DNA of 64,000 nt, from the NCBI RefSeq assembly GCF_011927785.1, contig NZ_JAATJK010000001.1, positions 1,178,001-1,242,000 of the forward strand, in the 5' to 3' direction. Made by a program: the position numbers and the translations under genes. Under the pieces are notes generated by a model. That model saw only the letters and a program-made list of their open reading frames with translations, did no database searches and was not told the DNA's origin. Below, piece after piece: positions 23,769 through 32,902 of this stretch; position 1 is the first letter of the stretch; the number at the start of each line of letters is the position of its first letter. The stretch is from Micromonospora profundi (GTDB lineage: Bacteria > Actinomycetota > Actinomycetes > Mycobacteriales > Micromonosporaceae).

Positions 23769-23821
23769 GTTCCTTGAAACCGGGGCATCCACCTCACCCG
23801 GAAACCCCGATATCAAGGAAC
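23769..23821. other. Long-armed inverted repeat downstream of ctaA
   Basis: GTTCCTTGA (23769-23777) pairs with TCAAGGAAC (23813-23821), and an inner CCGGGG/CCCCG extends the stem around a ~19-nt loop. It lies 38 bp past the ctaA stop on the minus strand, so it may be the ctaA terminator. The rest of 23567-23858 holds no gene, only GTGCGGTGCGCC-type short repeats. Confidence 0.5.
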
Positions 23822-23858
23822 GTGAGCCGATGGAAGGCGTTTCGGCGGTGAGGGGCCG

Positions 23859-24812
23859 TCAGGCGGTGACGGGGACGGCTTCGGCTTCGGCGGCCGGGGC
23901 GGCGGCCCACGGACTCGGCGCTTCGGCGGGGCGGCGCTCACGTGTCGACCACTGCATCGAGAGGGTGGCCAGCAGCACCAGGCAGGAGCCGAGCATGTGC
24001 GCGCCCACCAGGAGCGCCGGCACGTGGGTGAAGTACTGCACGAAGCCGATGACCCCCTGGGACAACTCCACCGCCAGCAGGACGATGGCGGCCCGGGTGG
24101 CCCCTGCCGCGCCGACAGCCCGGAACGCGAAGATCAACGCCACCGTCAGGCCGATCAGCAGGAAGACGACATCGGCGTGGACCTGGGAGATCGACTCCGG
24201 GTCGAGCCCGTTGCGGGCCGCGCCGTGGTCGCCGGCGTGCGGGCCGCTGCCGGTGACCCAGGTGCCGACGACGAGCACGGCGACGCTGACGCCTGTGGTG
24301 ATCCGGGCAAGGGTGCGCAGCGGCGTGGGCACAACGGGCACCGTGGGGCCGTCCGGGTCGCCGATCCGCCGCCAGAGGGCGTACGCGGCGGAGATCACCG
24401 CCATCGAGGCGAGGAAGTGCAGCCCGACGACCCACGGGTTGAGGTTGGTGAGCACCGTGATGCCACCGATCACGGCCTGGGCGGGGATGCCCAGGAAGAC
24501 GGCTACGGCCAGCGGAAGGAGCCCGCGCCGGCGCGGCCGGTGTGCCAGCACGGCCAGCAGGGTGGCCAGCGCGATGAGGCCCACCGCGAAGGTCAGCATC
24601 CGGTTGCCGAACTCGATCACCCCGTGTACGCCCATCTCGGCCGTGTTGACGTACGACGTGTCGGTGCACCGGGGCCAGGTGGGGCAGCCGAGGCCCGAGG
24701 CGGTCAGACGGACGGCCCCGCCGGTGACGACGATGCCGACGTTCGCGATGATCGAGGCGAGCGCGAGGCGGCGCAGCAGGGTGCCGGAGACCGGACGGGC
24801 GATTCGGTTCAC
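23859..24812 (-). CDS. ctaA: Haem A synthase (COX15/CtaA family)
   Basis: Oxidises haem O to haem A for cytochrome c oxidase. The 317-aa protein has about eight hydrophobic helices with conserved His in GVHGVIEFGNRM and VVGLHFLAS, and the GGAVRLTASGLGCPTWPRC loop with its Cys pair, typical of CtaA. GTG at 24812 (MNRIARPVSG), AGGA 9 nt upstream. Divergent from sufR; the 116-bp gap holds promoters for both. Confidence 0.94.
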   Translation of the reverse strand: MNRIARPVSGTLLRRLALASIIANVGIVVTGGAVRLTASGLGCPTWPRCTDTSYVNTAEMGVHGVIEFGNRMLTFAVGLIALATLLAVLAHRPRRRGLLPLAVAVFLGIPAQAVIGGITVLTNLNPWVVGLHFLASMAVISAAYALWRRIGDPDGPTVPVVPTPLRTLARITTGVSVAVLVVGTWVTGSGPHAGDHGAARNGLDPESISQVHADVVFLLIGLTVALIFAFRAVGAAGATRAAIVLLAVELSQGVIGFVQYFTHVPALLVGAHMLGSCLVLLATLSMQWSTRERRPAEAPSPWAAAPAAEAEAVPVTA

Positions 24813-24910
24813 GGCGCAAATCCTACGCACCGTAGTGATCGAGGTTCGTCCGACTCGGTGGGGTCGGTGGTTCGGATCACCGGGACCCGGGTTTGCGACC
24901 CTCCGGGTAA

Positions 24911-24918
24911 TTACGTAA
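24911..24918. promoter_or_regulatory. Palindrome TTACGTAA at the sufR start region
   Basis: A perfect 8-bp palindrome lies 11 bp before the sufR GTG in an otherwise GC-rich stretch, and extends weakly (AATTACGTAACGTT). Position near the transcription start of an autoregulated repressor makes it a candidate SufR operator or part of the promoter. This is inference from location only. Confidence 0.35.
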
Positions 24919-24928
24919 CGTTGGCGTT

Positions 24929-25708
24929 GTGAAAAACGCGGCGGCGCTCTCGGGGCAGCAGCCGATGGCCGCTGCGGCCGTCGGCGGGTCCGTCGTGACC
25001 ACGCCTGTCGCACTCGCGGCGACCGAGACCTCCACCCGCGACCGGGTCACCCAGTTGCTGCTGGAGCGGGGCGCCACCACCGCCGCACAGCTCGGCGTGG
25101 CGTTGGGCCTGAGCCCGGCGGCGATCCGCCGACACCTGGACGCGATGCTCGCCGACGGTGACGTCGTCGCCCGTGAGCAGACGGTGCGGGGCAGCCGCGG
25201 TCGGGGGCGCCCGGCCAAGGTGTTCCTGCTGACCGACGCGGCCCGGGGCCGCTGTGGCACCCACCACTACGACAACATGGCCACCGCCGCGCTGCGCTGG
25301 ATCGCCCGCAGCGGTGGCTCGAACGCCGTCGAGGCGTTCGCCACGGAGCAGGTGTCCGCCCTGGAGTCGCGGTGCCGCGCCGCCATGGAGGACGCCGGCG
25401 ACGACCCCCTCGCGCGGGCGGAGGCACTCGCCGGAGCGCTCACCGCCGAGGGTTACGCTGCCAACGCGACCACGATCGCCTCCGGCGGCCAGCTCTGTCA
25501 GCACCACTGCCCGGTGGCGCACGTGGCCGCCGAGTTTCCCCAGCTGTGCGAGGCCGAGACCGCGGTGATCTCCCGCTTGGTCGGCACCCACGTGCAGCGC
25601 CTGGCAACCATCGCGCACGGCGACGGGGTGTGCACCACGCACATTCCGACCCAACCGAGCCGCGCACAGTCCGGTAATCCCGTCACCACTGTGAGGACAG
25701 ATAGATGA
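24929..25708 (+). CDS. sufR: Iron-sulfur-sensing transcriptional repressor SufR
   Basis: A 259-aa winged-helix regulator at the head of the suf operon. The N-terminal wHTH is at about residues 35-85 ([45 protein letters not shown]). The C-terminal half holds the cluster-ligand cysteines CQHHC...LC expected for a [4Fe-4S] form. When the cluster is intact the family represses the suf genes. The GTG at 24929 has no Shine-Dalgarno in the preceding 25 nt, so the message may be leaderless. Its stop overlaps the sufB start (ATGA). Confidence 0.92.
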   Translation: MKNAAALSGQQPMAAAAVGGSVVTTPVALAATETSTRDRVTQLLLERGATTAAQLGVALGLSPAAIRRHLDAMLADGDVVAREQTVRGSRGRGRPAKVFLLTDAARGRCGTHHYDNMATAALRWIARSGGSNAVEAFATEQVSALESRCRAAMEDAGDDPLARAEALAGALTAEGYAANATTIASGGQLCQHHCPVAHVAAEFPQLCEAETAVISRLVGTHVQRLATIAHGDGVCTTHIPTQPSRAQSGNPVTTVRTDR

Positions 25709-27135
25709 CCGAGCAGATCGTCCAGCCCCTGACGCAGGAAGAGCAGCTCGCCGCCCTGGGTCGCTACGAGTACGGCTGGTCCGACCCGGACGCCGCCGGG
25801 GCGGTCGCCCAGCGCGGCATCAACGAGGCGGTGGTGCGGGACATCTCGGCCAAGAAGAACGAGCCGGCCTGGATGCTCGACCTGCGCCTGAAGGGTCTGC
25901 GGCTGTTCGGCCGCAAGCCGATGCCGGCCTGGGGCGCGGACCTCACCGGCATCGACTTCGACAACATCAAGTACTTCGTGCGGTCCACCGAGAAGCAGGC
26001 CACCAGCTGGGAGGACCTGCCCGAGGACATCAAGAACACCTACGACCGGCTCGGCATCCCGGAGGCGGAGAAGCAGCGGCTGGTCGCCGGTGTCGCGGCG
26101 CAGTACGAGTCCGAGGTCGTCTACCACAAGATCCGTGAGGACCTTGAGGAGCAGGGCGTCCTGTTCCTGGACACCGACACCGCGCTGCGCGAGCACGAGG
26201 ACGTCTTCAAGGAGTACTTCGGCACGGTGATCCCGGTCGGCGACAACAAGTTCGCCGCGTTGAACACCTCCGTATGGTCCGGTGGCTCGTTCATCTACGT
26301 GCCGAAGGGTGTGCAGGTGGAGATCCCGCTGCAGGCCTACTTCCGGATCAACACGGAGAACATGGGCCAGTTCGAGCGGACGCTGATCATCGTCGACGAG
26401 GGTGCGTACGTGCACTACGTCGAGGGCTGCACCGCGCCGCTCTACTCCTCCGACTCGCTGCACAGCGCGGTCGTGGAGATCATCGTCAAGAAGAACGCGC
26501 GTTGCCGCTACACGACCATCCAGAACTGGTCGAACAACGTCTACAACCTGGTCACCAAGCGCGCCGTCTGCCACGAGGGCGCGACGATGGAGTGGGTCGA
26601 CGGCAACATCGGCTCCAAGGTGACAATGAAGTACCCGGCGGTCTACATGACCGGCGAGCACGCCAAGGGCGAGGTGCTCTCGGTGGCGATGGCCGGCGAG
26701 GGCCAGCACCAGGACGCGGGCGCCAAGATGGTGCACGCCGCGCCGCACACCTCCTCGAACATCATCTCGAAGTCGATCGCCCGGGGCGGCGGCCGCACCT
26801 CGTACCGGGGTCTGGTGCAGGTGCTGGAGGGTTCGCACCACAGCCGGAGCACTGTCAAGTGCGACGCGCTGCTTGTCGACACCATCTCCCGCTCGGACAC
26901 CTACCCGTACGTCGACATCCGCGAGGACGACGTGTCGATGGGGCACGAGGCGACCGTCTCCAAGATCAGCGACGACCAGCTCTTCTACCTGATGAGCCGC
27001 GGCCTGAGCGAGGACGAGGCGATGGCCATGATCGTGCGTGGCTTCATCGAGCCGATCGCCAAGGAGCTCCCGATGGAGTACGCCCTGGAGCTCAACCGTC
27101 TGATCGAACTCCAGATGGAGGGCGCGGTCGGCTGA
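25705..27135 (+). CDS. sufB: Fe-S cluster assembly scaffold SufB
   Basis: Scaffold of the SufBC2D complex, 476 aa, with no intein (SufB is a common intein site in mycobacteria). Conserved parts: [26 protein letters not shown], the beta-helix core, and the C-terminal VKCDALL with the sulfur-accepting Cys, followed by [19 protein letters not shown]. Coupled to sufR by a 4-nt overlap. sufD follows after 129 bp with its own RBS. Confidence 0.97.
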   Translation: MTEQIVQPLTQEEQLAALGRYEYGWSDPDAAGAVAQRGINEAVVRDISAKKNEPAWMLDLRLKGLRLFGRKPMPAWGADLTGIDFDNIKYFVRSTEKQATSWEDLPEDIKNTYDRLGIPEAEKQRLVAGVAAQYESEVVYHKIREDLEEQGVLFLDTDTALREHEDVFKEYFGTVIPVGDNKFAALNTSVWSGGSFIYVPKGVQVEIPLQAYFRINTENMGQFERTLIIVDEGAYVHYVEGCTAPLYSSDSLHSAVVEIIVKKNARCRYTTIQNWSNNVYNLVTKRAVCHEGATMEWVDGNIGSKVTMKYPAVYMTGEHAKGEVLSVAMAGEGQHQDAGAKMVHAAPHTSSNIISKSIARGGGRTSYRGLVQVLEGSHHSRSTVKCDALLVDTISRSDTYPYVDIREDDVSMGHEATVSKISDDQLFYLMSRGLSEDEAMAMIVRGFIEPIAKELPMEYALELNRLIELQMEGAVG

Positions 27136-27264
27136 CCCAGCCGGCTGACCCCGCCCGACCCGTCGGGCGAAACGCGGCCGGCCCGAGCCAGCTCAGCTGG
27201 GCGGACCGTGCCGCGACCAGCCCGACCGATCCTCCGATCAATCGCAGAACAGACCAAGGAAGAC

Positions 27265-28416
27265 ATGACTACCCAGGCTTCCGCGCCACCGCCCAGCACC
27301 AAGTCGCAGGCGCTGCGCTCGTACGACGTCGCCGACTTCCCGGCCCTCACCGGCCTGGAGGAGGAGTGGCGTTTCACCCCGCTCAAGCGCCTCCGCGGCC
27401 TGGCCACGGCTGACACCTCGGCCGCCACCGGTCGGGGCGTCACAGTGGAGCACCCGAACCTGCCGGCCGGAGTGTCGGTGCGGCTCGTCGAGCCGTCCGA
27501 CGCCAGTGTCGCGTCGGTGCTGGTGCCGGTCGACCGGGTCAGCGCGCTGGCCCACGGCGGGGCGGCACGGGTCGCGCTGGTCGAGGTGGCGGCCGAGGCC
27601 GTCGTGTCCGAGCCGGTGGTCGTGCGGCTGCTGGGCGCGTTTCCCGAGGAGCTGTCCCTGGCCCGCACCCAGGTGCAGGTGGGCCGGTTCGCGGAGGCCA
27701 CCGTCGTGTTCTCCCAGGAGGGCTCGGTCACGCTCGCCGACAACGTCGAGGTAACGGTCGCCGACGGCGCCAAGCTGACCCTTGTCACCGTCGCGGACTG
27801 GGCCGAGGACGCGGTGCAGGCGCAGCACCTCAAGATCAAGCTGGGTCGGGACGCCCGGGTGGTGCACGTCCAGGTCACCCTCGGCGGCAACCTCGTCCGG
27901 CAGTTCACAAGCGTGGAATACACCGGTCGAGGTGGCGAGGCCGAGCTGTACGGCGTCTACTTCGCCGACTCCGGCCAGCACCTTGAGCACCGGCAGTTGG
28001 TCGACCACAACGTGCCGGACTGCCGCAGCTACGTCGGCTACCGGGGCGCCCTGCAGGGCGCGGACGCCCACACCGTCTGGGTGGGCGACGTGATCATCCA
28101 GGCCGAGGCGACCGGCACCGACACGTACGAGATCAACCGGAACCTGCTGCTCACCGACGGCGCGCGGGCGGACTCCGTACCCAATCTGGAGATCGAGACC
28201 GGCGAGATCGCCGGTGCCGGTCACGCCAGCGCGACAGGCCGCTTCGACGACGAGCAGCTGTTCTACCTGATGGCCCGGGGCATCCCGGAGGGTGAGGCCC
28301 GCCGCCTGGTGGTCCGCGGCTTCTTCGCCGAGCTGATCAACAAGATCCCTGTGGAGTCGCTGCGCGAGCGCCTCGGTGACGCCATCGAGGCCCGGCTCAC
28401 CAAGGCCGGCGCCTGA
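27265..28416 (+). CDS. sufD: Fe-S cluster assembly protein SufD
   Basis: Paralogue of SufB and partner in the SufBC2D scaffold, 383 aa. It has the beta-helix core, the VDHNVPDCRSYVGYRG block with the conserved His, and the C-terminal FDDEQLFYLMARGIPEGEAR shared with SufB. ATG at 27265 with AAGGAAG upstream. Its TGA shares one base with the next start (TGATG). Confidence 0.96.
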   Translation: MTTQASAPPPSTKSQALRSYDVADFPALTGLEEEWRFTPLKRLRGLATADTSAATGRGVTVEHPNLPAGVSVRLVEPSDASVASVLVPVDRVSALAHGGAARVALVEVAAEAVVSEPVVVRLLGAFPEELSLARTQVQVGRFAEATVVFSQEGSVTLADNVEVTVADGAKLTLVTVADWAEDAVQAQHLKIKLGRDARVVHVQVTLGGNLVRQFTSVEYTGRGGEAELYGVYFADSGQHLEHRQLVDHNVPDCRSYVGYRGALQGADAHTVWVGDVIIQAEATGTDTYEINRNLLLTDGARADSVPNLEIETGEIAGAGHASATGRFDDEQLFYLMARGIPEGEARRLVVRGFFAELINKIPVESLRERLGDAIEARLTKAGA

Positions 28417-28742
28417 TGATCCGGATCTGTTCGACCGAGGACGTGCCGAAGGGCACCGCGATCAGCGCGGACGTCGACGGTACCCCGATCGCGCTTGTGC
28501 ACGGCGAGGACGGCGAGTTCTACGCCGCGTACGACGAGTGCTCGCACGCCGCTGTCGCGCTGTCCGAGGGCGAGGTCGACGGCTGCACGCTGGAGTGCTG
28601 GCTGCACGGCTCCCGCTTCGACCTGCGCACCGGGCAGCCCACCGGCCTGCCGGCCACCGAACCCGTACCCGTCTACCCCGTCGAAGTCCGCGACGGCGAC
28701 ATCTACCTCAGCCTGACGCCGAGTAATGGAGTGACGCGATAA
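28416..28742 (+). CDS. Rieske-type [2Fe-2S] ferredoxin in the suf operon
   Basis: A 108-aa single-domain Rieske protein. Ligands are Cys and His in ECSHAAVALSEGEV and in CWLHGSRFDLRTG (CxH...CxxH). It resembles the ferredoxin subunit of non-haem dioxygenases, but it sits between sufD and sufC with one-base overlaps on both sides (TGATG and TAATG), so it is made with the SUF machinery. It may supply electrons for cluster assembly or be an early client. The position is common in actinobacteria; the role is inferred. Confidence 0.92.
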   Translation: MIRICSTEDVPKGTAISADVDGTPIALVHGEDGEFYAAYDECSHAAVALSEGEVDGCTLECWLHGSRFDLRTGQPTGLPATEPVPVYPVEVRDGDIYLSLTPSNGVTR

Positions 28743-29515
28743 TGAGCACCCTGGAGATCCGCGACCTGAAGGTGTCGGTCAAGCTGCCCGAGGGTGAGCT
28801 CAAGCCGATCCTGGCCGGCGTCGACCTGACCGTGAAGTCGGGGGAAACCCACGCGATCATGGGCCCGAACGGTTCCGGCAAGTCCACCCTGGCGTACTCG
28901 ATCGCCGGCCACCCGAAGTACGAGATCACCGGCGGCACCGTCACGCTCGACGGCGAGGACGTGCTGGCCATGACCGTCGACGAGCGGGCGCGCGCCGGCC
29001 TCTTCCTGGCCATGCAGTACCCGGTTGAGGTCCCCGGCGTCTCGGTGGCCAACTTCCTGCGTACCGCGAAGACCGCCATCGACGGCGAGGCGCCGAAGCT
29101 GCGCACCTGGGGCGGCGAGCTGCGCGGCGCCATGGAGCGCCTGCAGATGGACCCGGCGTTCGCCCAGCGCAACGTCAACGAGGGCTTCTCCGGTGGTGAG
29201 AAGAAGCGGCACGAGATCGTCCAGCTGGAGCTGCTCAAGCCGAAGATCGCGATCCTCGACGAGACCGACTCCGGCCTCGACGTGGACGCGCTGCGCGTGG
29301 TGAGCGAGGGCGTCAACCGGGTCCGCGACAACGGCGACACCGGCGTGCTGCTGATCACCCACTACACGCGGATCCTGCGCTACATCAAGCCGGACTTCGT
29401 GCACGTCTTCGTGGCCGGCCGGATCGTCGAGCAGGGCGGCTCGGAGCTTGCCGACAAGCTCGAAGCCGAGGGCTACGAGCGGTACGCCGCCGGAGCTGGC
29501 ACGGCCCGGGCCTGA
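28742..29515 (+). CDS. sufC: SUF ATPase SufC
   Basis: ABC-type ATPase that powers the SufBC2D scaffold, 257 aa. Walker A GPNGSGKST (about residues 39-47), the SUF-specific signature NEGFSGGEKKRHEI, Walker B IAILDETDSGLDVDAL and the switch His in LLITHYTRIL are all present. One-base overlap with the Rieske gene; sufS follows after 20 bp. Confidence 0.97.
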   Translation: MSTLEIRDLKVSVKLPEGELKPILAGVDLTVKSGETHAIMGPNGSGKSTLAYSIAGHPKYEITGGTVTLDGEDVLAMTVDERARAGLFLAMQYPVEVPGVSVANFLRTAKTAIDGEAPKLRTWGGELRGAMERLQMDPAFAQRNVNEGFSGGEKKRHEIVQLELLKPKIAILDETDSGLDVDALRVVSEGVNRVRDNGDTGVLLITHYTRILRYIKPDFVHVFVAGRIVEQGGSELADKLEAEGYERYAAGAGTARA

Positions 29516-29535
29516 CCGAGAGAGGCGCTGCCGAG

Positions 29536-30840
29536 ATGACCAGCATCGCGATCCCGCAGGGGATGCCGCAGTACGACGACGAGCCGCGTTTCGACGTGGC
29601 CCGGGTGCGCGCCGACTTCCCGATCCTGGAGCGGGAGATCAACGGTCACCCGCTGGTCTACCTCGACAGCGCCAACACCTCGCACAAGCCGCGGCAGGTG
29701 CTCGACGTGCTCGCCGAGCACTACGCGCGGCACAACGCCAACGTGTCGCGCTCGGTGCACACCCTGGGCACCGAGGCCACCGAGGCGTACGAGGGGGCAC
29801 GGGCCAAGATCGCCGCGTTCATCAACGCGCCGAGCCCGGACGAGGTGGTGTTCACCAAGAACTCCACCGAGGCGATCAACATCGTGGCGTACGCCTTCTC
29901 CAACGCCTCGCTGCGCCCCGACGGTGACCCCCGGTTCCGGCTCGGTCCCGGCGACGAGGTGGTGATCTCCGAGATGGAGCACCACTCGAACATCGTTCCG
30001 TGGCAGCTGCTCTGCGAGCGGACGGGCGCGACCCTGCGCTGGTTCCCGGTCACCGACCAGGGCCGGCTCGACGAGTCGGGCCTGGACGACCTGGTCACCG
30101 AGCGGACGAAGATCGTTTCGCTGGTGCACATGTCGAACATCCTCGGCACTGTCAACGCCACCTCCCGGATCACCGCGCGGGTCCGCGAGGTGGGCGCCCT
30201 GCTGCTGCTGGACTGCTCGCAGTCGGTGCCGCACCTGCCCATCGACGTGGTCGACCTGGACGCCGACTACATCGTGTTCACCGGGCACAAGATGTGCGGC
30301 CCCACCGGCATCGGTGTGCTCTGGGGTCGGGGGGAACTGCTCGCGGCCATGCCGCCGGTGTTCGGCGGCGGCTCGATGATCGAGACGGTCACCATGGCCC
30401 GGTCGACGTTCGCCGCGCCGCCGGCCCGGTTCGAGGCGGGCACCCCGCCGATCGCCGAGGCGGTCGCGCTCGGCGCGGCGGTGGACTACCTGACCGGGAT
30501 CGGCATGCAGGCCATCCAGTGGCACGAGAAGGAACTGACGGCGTACGCGCTGGAAGCCCTCGGCTCGGTGCGCGACCTGCGGATCTTCGGCCCGACAGTG
30601 CCTGTCGGCCGGGGCGGCACCATCTCGTTCGCGCTCGGTGACGTGCACCCGCACGACGTGGGCCAGGTGCTCGACTCGCTCGGCGTGCAGGTGCGGGTGG
30701 GCCACCACTGTGCCAAGCCGGTGTGCAGCCGGTTCGGTGTACCGGCGATGACCCGGGCCTCGTTCTACCTCTACACCACCACCGAGGAGATCGACGCTCT
30801 GGTGGCCGGTCTGGAGCAGGTGCGGAAGGTGTTCGACTGA
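29536..30840 (+). CDS. sufS: Cysteine desulfurase SufS
   Basis: PLP enzyme (group II) that takes sulfur from cysteine. The 434-aa protein has the PLP-Lys in VFTGHKMCGPTGIGVLWG, the persulfide Cys in VGHHCAKPVCSRFG, and EMEHHSNIVPWQ. Group II enzymes work with SufU or SufE; here sufU follows immediately with a one-base overlap (TGATG). Confidence 0.97.
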   Translation: MTSIAIPQGMPQYDDEPRFDVARVRADFPILEREINGHPLVYLDSANTSHKPRQVLDVLAEHYARHNANVSRSVHTLGTEATEAYEGARAKIAAFINAPSPDEVVFTKNSTEAINIVAYAFSNASLRPDGDPRFRLGPGDEVVISEMEHHSNIVPWQLLCERTGATLRWFPVTDQGRLDESGLDDLVTERTKIVSLVHMSNILGTVNATSRITARVREVGALLLLDCSQSVPHLPIDVVDLDADYIVFTGHKMCGPTGIGVLWGRGELLAAMPPVFGGGSMIETVTMARSTFAAPPARFEAGTPPIAEAVALGAAVDYLTGIGMQAIQWHEKELTAYALEALGSVRDLRIFGPTVPVGRGGTISFALGDVHPHDVGQVLDSLGVQVRVGHHCAKPVCSRFGVPAMTRASFYLYTTTEEIDALVAGLEQVRKVFD

Positions 30841-31316
30841 TGGTGCAGCTCGACCAGCTCTACCAGGAGATCATCCTGGATCACTACAAGCATCCGCACG
30901 GGCGTGGCCTGCGCGACGCCGACGACGCGGGTGACCGGGTCGCGGAGGCGCACCACGTCAACCCGACCTGCGGCGACGAGGTCACCGTCCGGGTGGCCAC
31001 CGACGGCGCCGTGCTGCACGACATCTCGTACGACGGGATGGGGTGCTCGATCAGCCAGGCCTCGGCGAGCGTGCTGCACGAGTTGCTGCGCGGCCGGGAC
31101 GCCGGGGAAGCTTTCGAGGTGCACGAGGCGTTCGTCGAGTTGATGTCCGGTCGTGGTCAGGTCACGCCGGACGAGGACGTACTCGGTGACGGGGTGGCTT
31201 TCGCGGGTGTTGCCCGCTATCCCGCCCGGGTCAAGTGCGCGCTGCTGCCGTGGATGGCGTTCAAGGACGCTGCGGCACGCGCCGGTGTGGGCGCGAGCCC
31301 GGAGGTGAAGGCGTGA
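30840..31316 (+). CDS. sufU: Zinc-dependent sulfurtransferase SufU
   Basis: Takes persulfide from SufS and passes it to SufB. The 158-aa IscU-like protein has the three ligand cysteines in NPTCGDEVTV, GMGCSISQASAS and RVKCALLPW, and the SufU-specific insert between the second and third. Coupled to sufS. The 3' junction to the next gene is the repeat at 31313-31400. Confidence 0.95.
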   Translation: MVQLDQLYQEIILDHYKHPHGRGLRDADDAGDRVAEAHHVNPTCGDEVTVRVATDGAVLHDISYDGMGCSISQASASVLHELLRGRDAGEAFEVHEAFVELMSGRGQVTPDEDVLGDGVAFAGVARYPARVKCALLPWMAFKDAAARAGVGASPEVKA

Positions 31317-31400
31317 GCGACCGGCAGCGCGGGAATCACAGGTGCAAAGCGGTGGTGCCGGATGGCATCACGCAGCGAAGCGGAGGGACGGCATGAGCGA
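31313..31400 (+). repeat. Stop-to-start junction repeat, sufU-sufT
   Basis: An ~88-bp counterpart of 18235-18314. It begins with the sufU stop (TGAGCGA), contains GGTGCAAA and CACGCAGCGAAGCGGAG, and ends at the next start (CGGCATGAGCGA). The middle is more divergent than the ends. Confidence 0.75.
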
Positions 31401-31854
31401 GAACACCGCTACCGCGGCGACGCCGGAGGCTGGTGACGCCACCGCGGCGCCGCAGACCGACGCCGTGACGACCGACGGTGCCGCGACGCCGGGTGCCGGC
31501 GACGCCGCCACCCCGACGGCCGGCGTCAGCAAGGCCATGATCGCCGACATCGAGGAGGCGATGAAGGACGTCGTCGACCCCGAGCTGGGCATCAACGTGG
31601 TCGACCTCGGCCTGGTGTACGGCGTGCACGTCGACGACGAGAACGTCGCCACCCTGGACATGACGCTCACCTCGGCGGCGTGCCCGCTGACCGACGTGAT
31701 CGAGGACCAGACCCGGCAGGCGCTTACCACCGGCCCGGGCGGCGGCCTGGTCAACGACATCCGGATCAACTGGGTGTGGCTCCCGCCGTGGGGGCCGGAC
31801 AAGATCACCGACGAGGGTCGGGACCAGCTCCGTTCCCTCGGCTTCAACGTCTGA
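31393..31854 (+). CDS. sufT: SufT-like metal-sulfur cluster assembly factor (MIP18/DUF59)
   Basis: The 153-aa protein has an Ala/Thr/Asp-rich disordered N-terminus (about 45 residues) followed by a DUF59 domain: EAMKDVVDPELGINVVDLGL, TLTSAACPLTDVIEDQ with the family Cys, and VWLPPWGPDKITDEGRDQL. SufT-like proteins help deliver clusters to targets such as aconitase. ATG at 31393 after GGAGGGA; the frame is open further upstream, but that part is the junction repeat. Last gene of the suf operon. Confidence 0.92.
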   Translation: MSENTATAATPEAGDATAAPQTDAVTTDGAATPGAGDAATPTAGVSKAMIADIEEAMKDVVDPELGINVVDLGLVYGVHVDDENVATLDMTLTSAACPLTDVIEDQTRQALTTGPGGGLVNDIRINWVWLPPWGPDKITDEGRDQLRSLGFNV

Positions 31855-31880
31855 GCAGGCCACACCCGGTCAGCTCTGCC

Positions 31881-31919
31881 CGTCGAGCGCGATGCCCCAC
31901 CAGGGCGTCGCGCTCGACG
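31881..31919 (+). terminator. Suf operon terminator 1 (17-bp stem)
   Basis: Arms 31881-31897 and 31903-31919 pair over 17 bp with one G-U, loop CACCA. No T-run follows. Confidence 0.8.
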
Positions 31920-31946
31920 CGTTCCAGAGCCGCACCAGCACCGAAC

Positions 31947-31979
31947 GTGCTGCCCTCTGAGCCCGCAGGCAGCACTTTT
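31947..31979 (+). terminator. Suf operon terminator 2 (U-tract)
   Basis: GTGCTGCC (31947-31954) pairs with GGCAGCAC (31968-31975) and TTTT follows at once. Together with the previous hairpin it forms a tandem terminator. The remaining ~180 bp to the next gene show nothing clear. Confidence 0.75.
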
Positions 31980-32160
31980 CCCGCCAACATCTTCAGGTGA
32001 GGGCGGGTCGCCGGGGAAATCGGTGGCAGGGGCGTGGGGTGGGGATGCAGGATGCGCTTGTGATTGAGGCGTACCCGACCCAGACCCCTGTTCGTGCGGC
32101 GACTGCCGTGCGGCGACAGCGGCTGGCGCGGGCACGCGTCTCGGTCCGGCACCGACGTCG

Positions 32161-32808
32161 GTGAGCGTCTTCCTGGCCGGCACGGTGGCTGGCTACGGCG
32201 TCGCCATCCCGGTCGGTGCGATCGCCGTCCTCATCCTCGGGCTCAGTGCCCGTACCTCGTTCCGGGTCGGTGCGGCGGCGGCGCTCGCGGTGGCGACGGC
32301 TGACGGCCTGTACGCGGCGGTCGCGGTGCTCGGCGGCGCCGGCCTGGCGGGTGCCATCGCGCCGGTCGCCGGCCCGCTGCGGGTGCTCGCCGCGGTGGTC
32401 CTGTTGGGGCTGGCCGCACACGGTCTCTGGCGGACCTGGGCGGCCCACCGCTCTGAGCAGGCGTCCGCGCCGGTGGTGGGCAGGTCCTCGCCGAGCGGTC
32501 GGGGTTTGAGCACTCCGGGGCGGGCCTACGCAGCGGTGCTCGGGTTGACCCTGTTGAACCCGATGACAGTGCTGTACTTCGCCGCGCTGGTGCTGGGCCG
32601 TTCGGGAACCGCCGACGTGGGCATGATCGACGCGACGCTGTTCGTGACCGGTGTGTTCCTGGCGTCGGCGAGCTGGCAACTGCTCGTCGCGGGCGGCGGC
32701 ACGATGGTCGGGCGGGCGCTGACCGGACCGCGCGGGCGGCTGGTCACCGGTCTGGTCTCCAGCGCGCTCATCGCCGCGCTGGCGGTGGCCGCCATGCTGC
32801 CCGGCTGA
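32161..32808 (+). CDS. LysE family amino-acid exporter-like protein
   Basis: A 215-aa membrane protein with about six hydrophobic segments and the LysE/RhtB layout: GVAIPVGAIAVLIL near the start, a charged central loop (HRSEQASAPVVGRSSPSG) and LGLTLLNPMTVLYFAALV. Such proteins export amino acids or similar small molecules; the substrate cannot be read from sequence. The GTG at 32161 has no convincing RBS, so the true start is uncertain. Confidence 0.82.
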   Translation: MSVFLAGTVAGYGVAIPVGAIAVLILGLSARTSFRVGAAAALAVATADGLYAAVAVLGGAGLAGAIAPVAGPLRVLAAVVLLGLAAHGLWRTWAAHRSEQASAPVVGRSSPSGRGLSTPGRAYAAVLGLTLLNPMTVLYFAALVLGRSGTADVGMIDATLFVTGVFLASASWQLLVAGGGTMVGRALTGPRGRLVTGLVSSALIAALAVAAMLPG

Positions 32809-32902
32809 TCGGTCCGCGCCGCTGTCGTCACCCGCACCTGTCAGTCGGGTCCCTGTCGAGCCGCGCTCGGCCGGCCCACGACGCCGGCGTCGTCCTCGTC
32901 GC

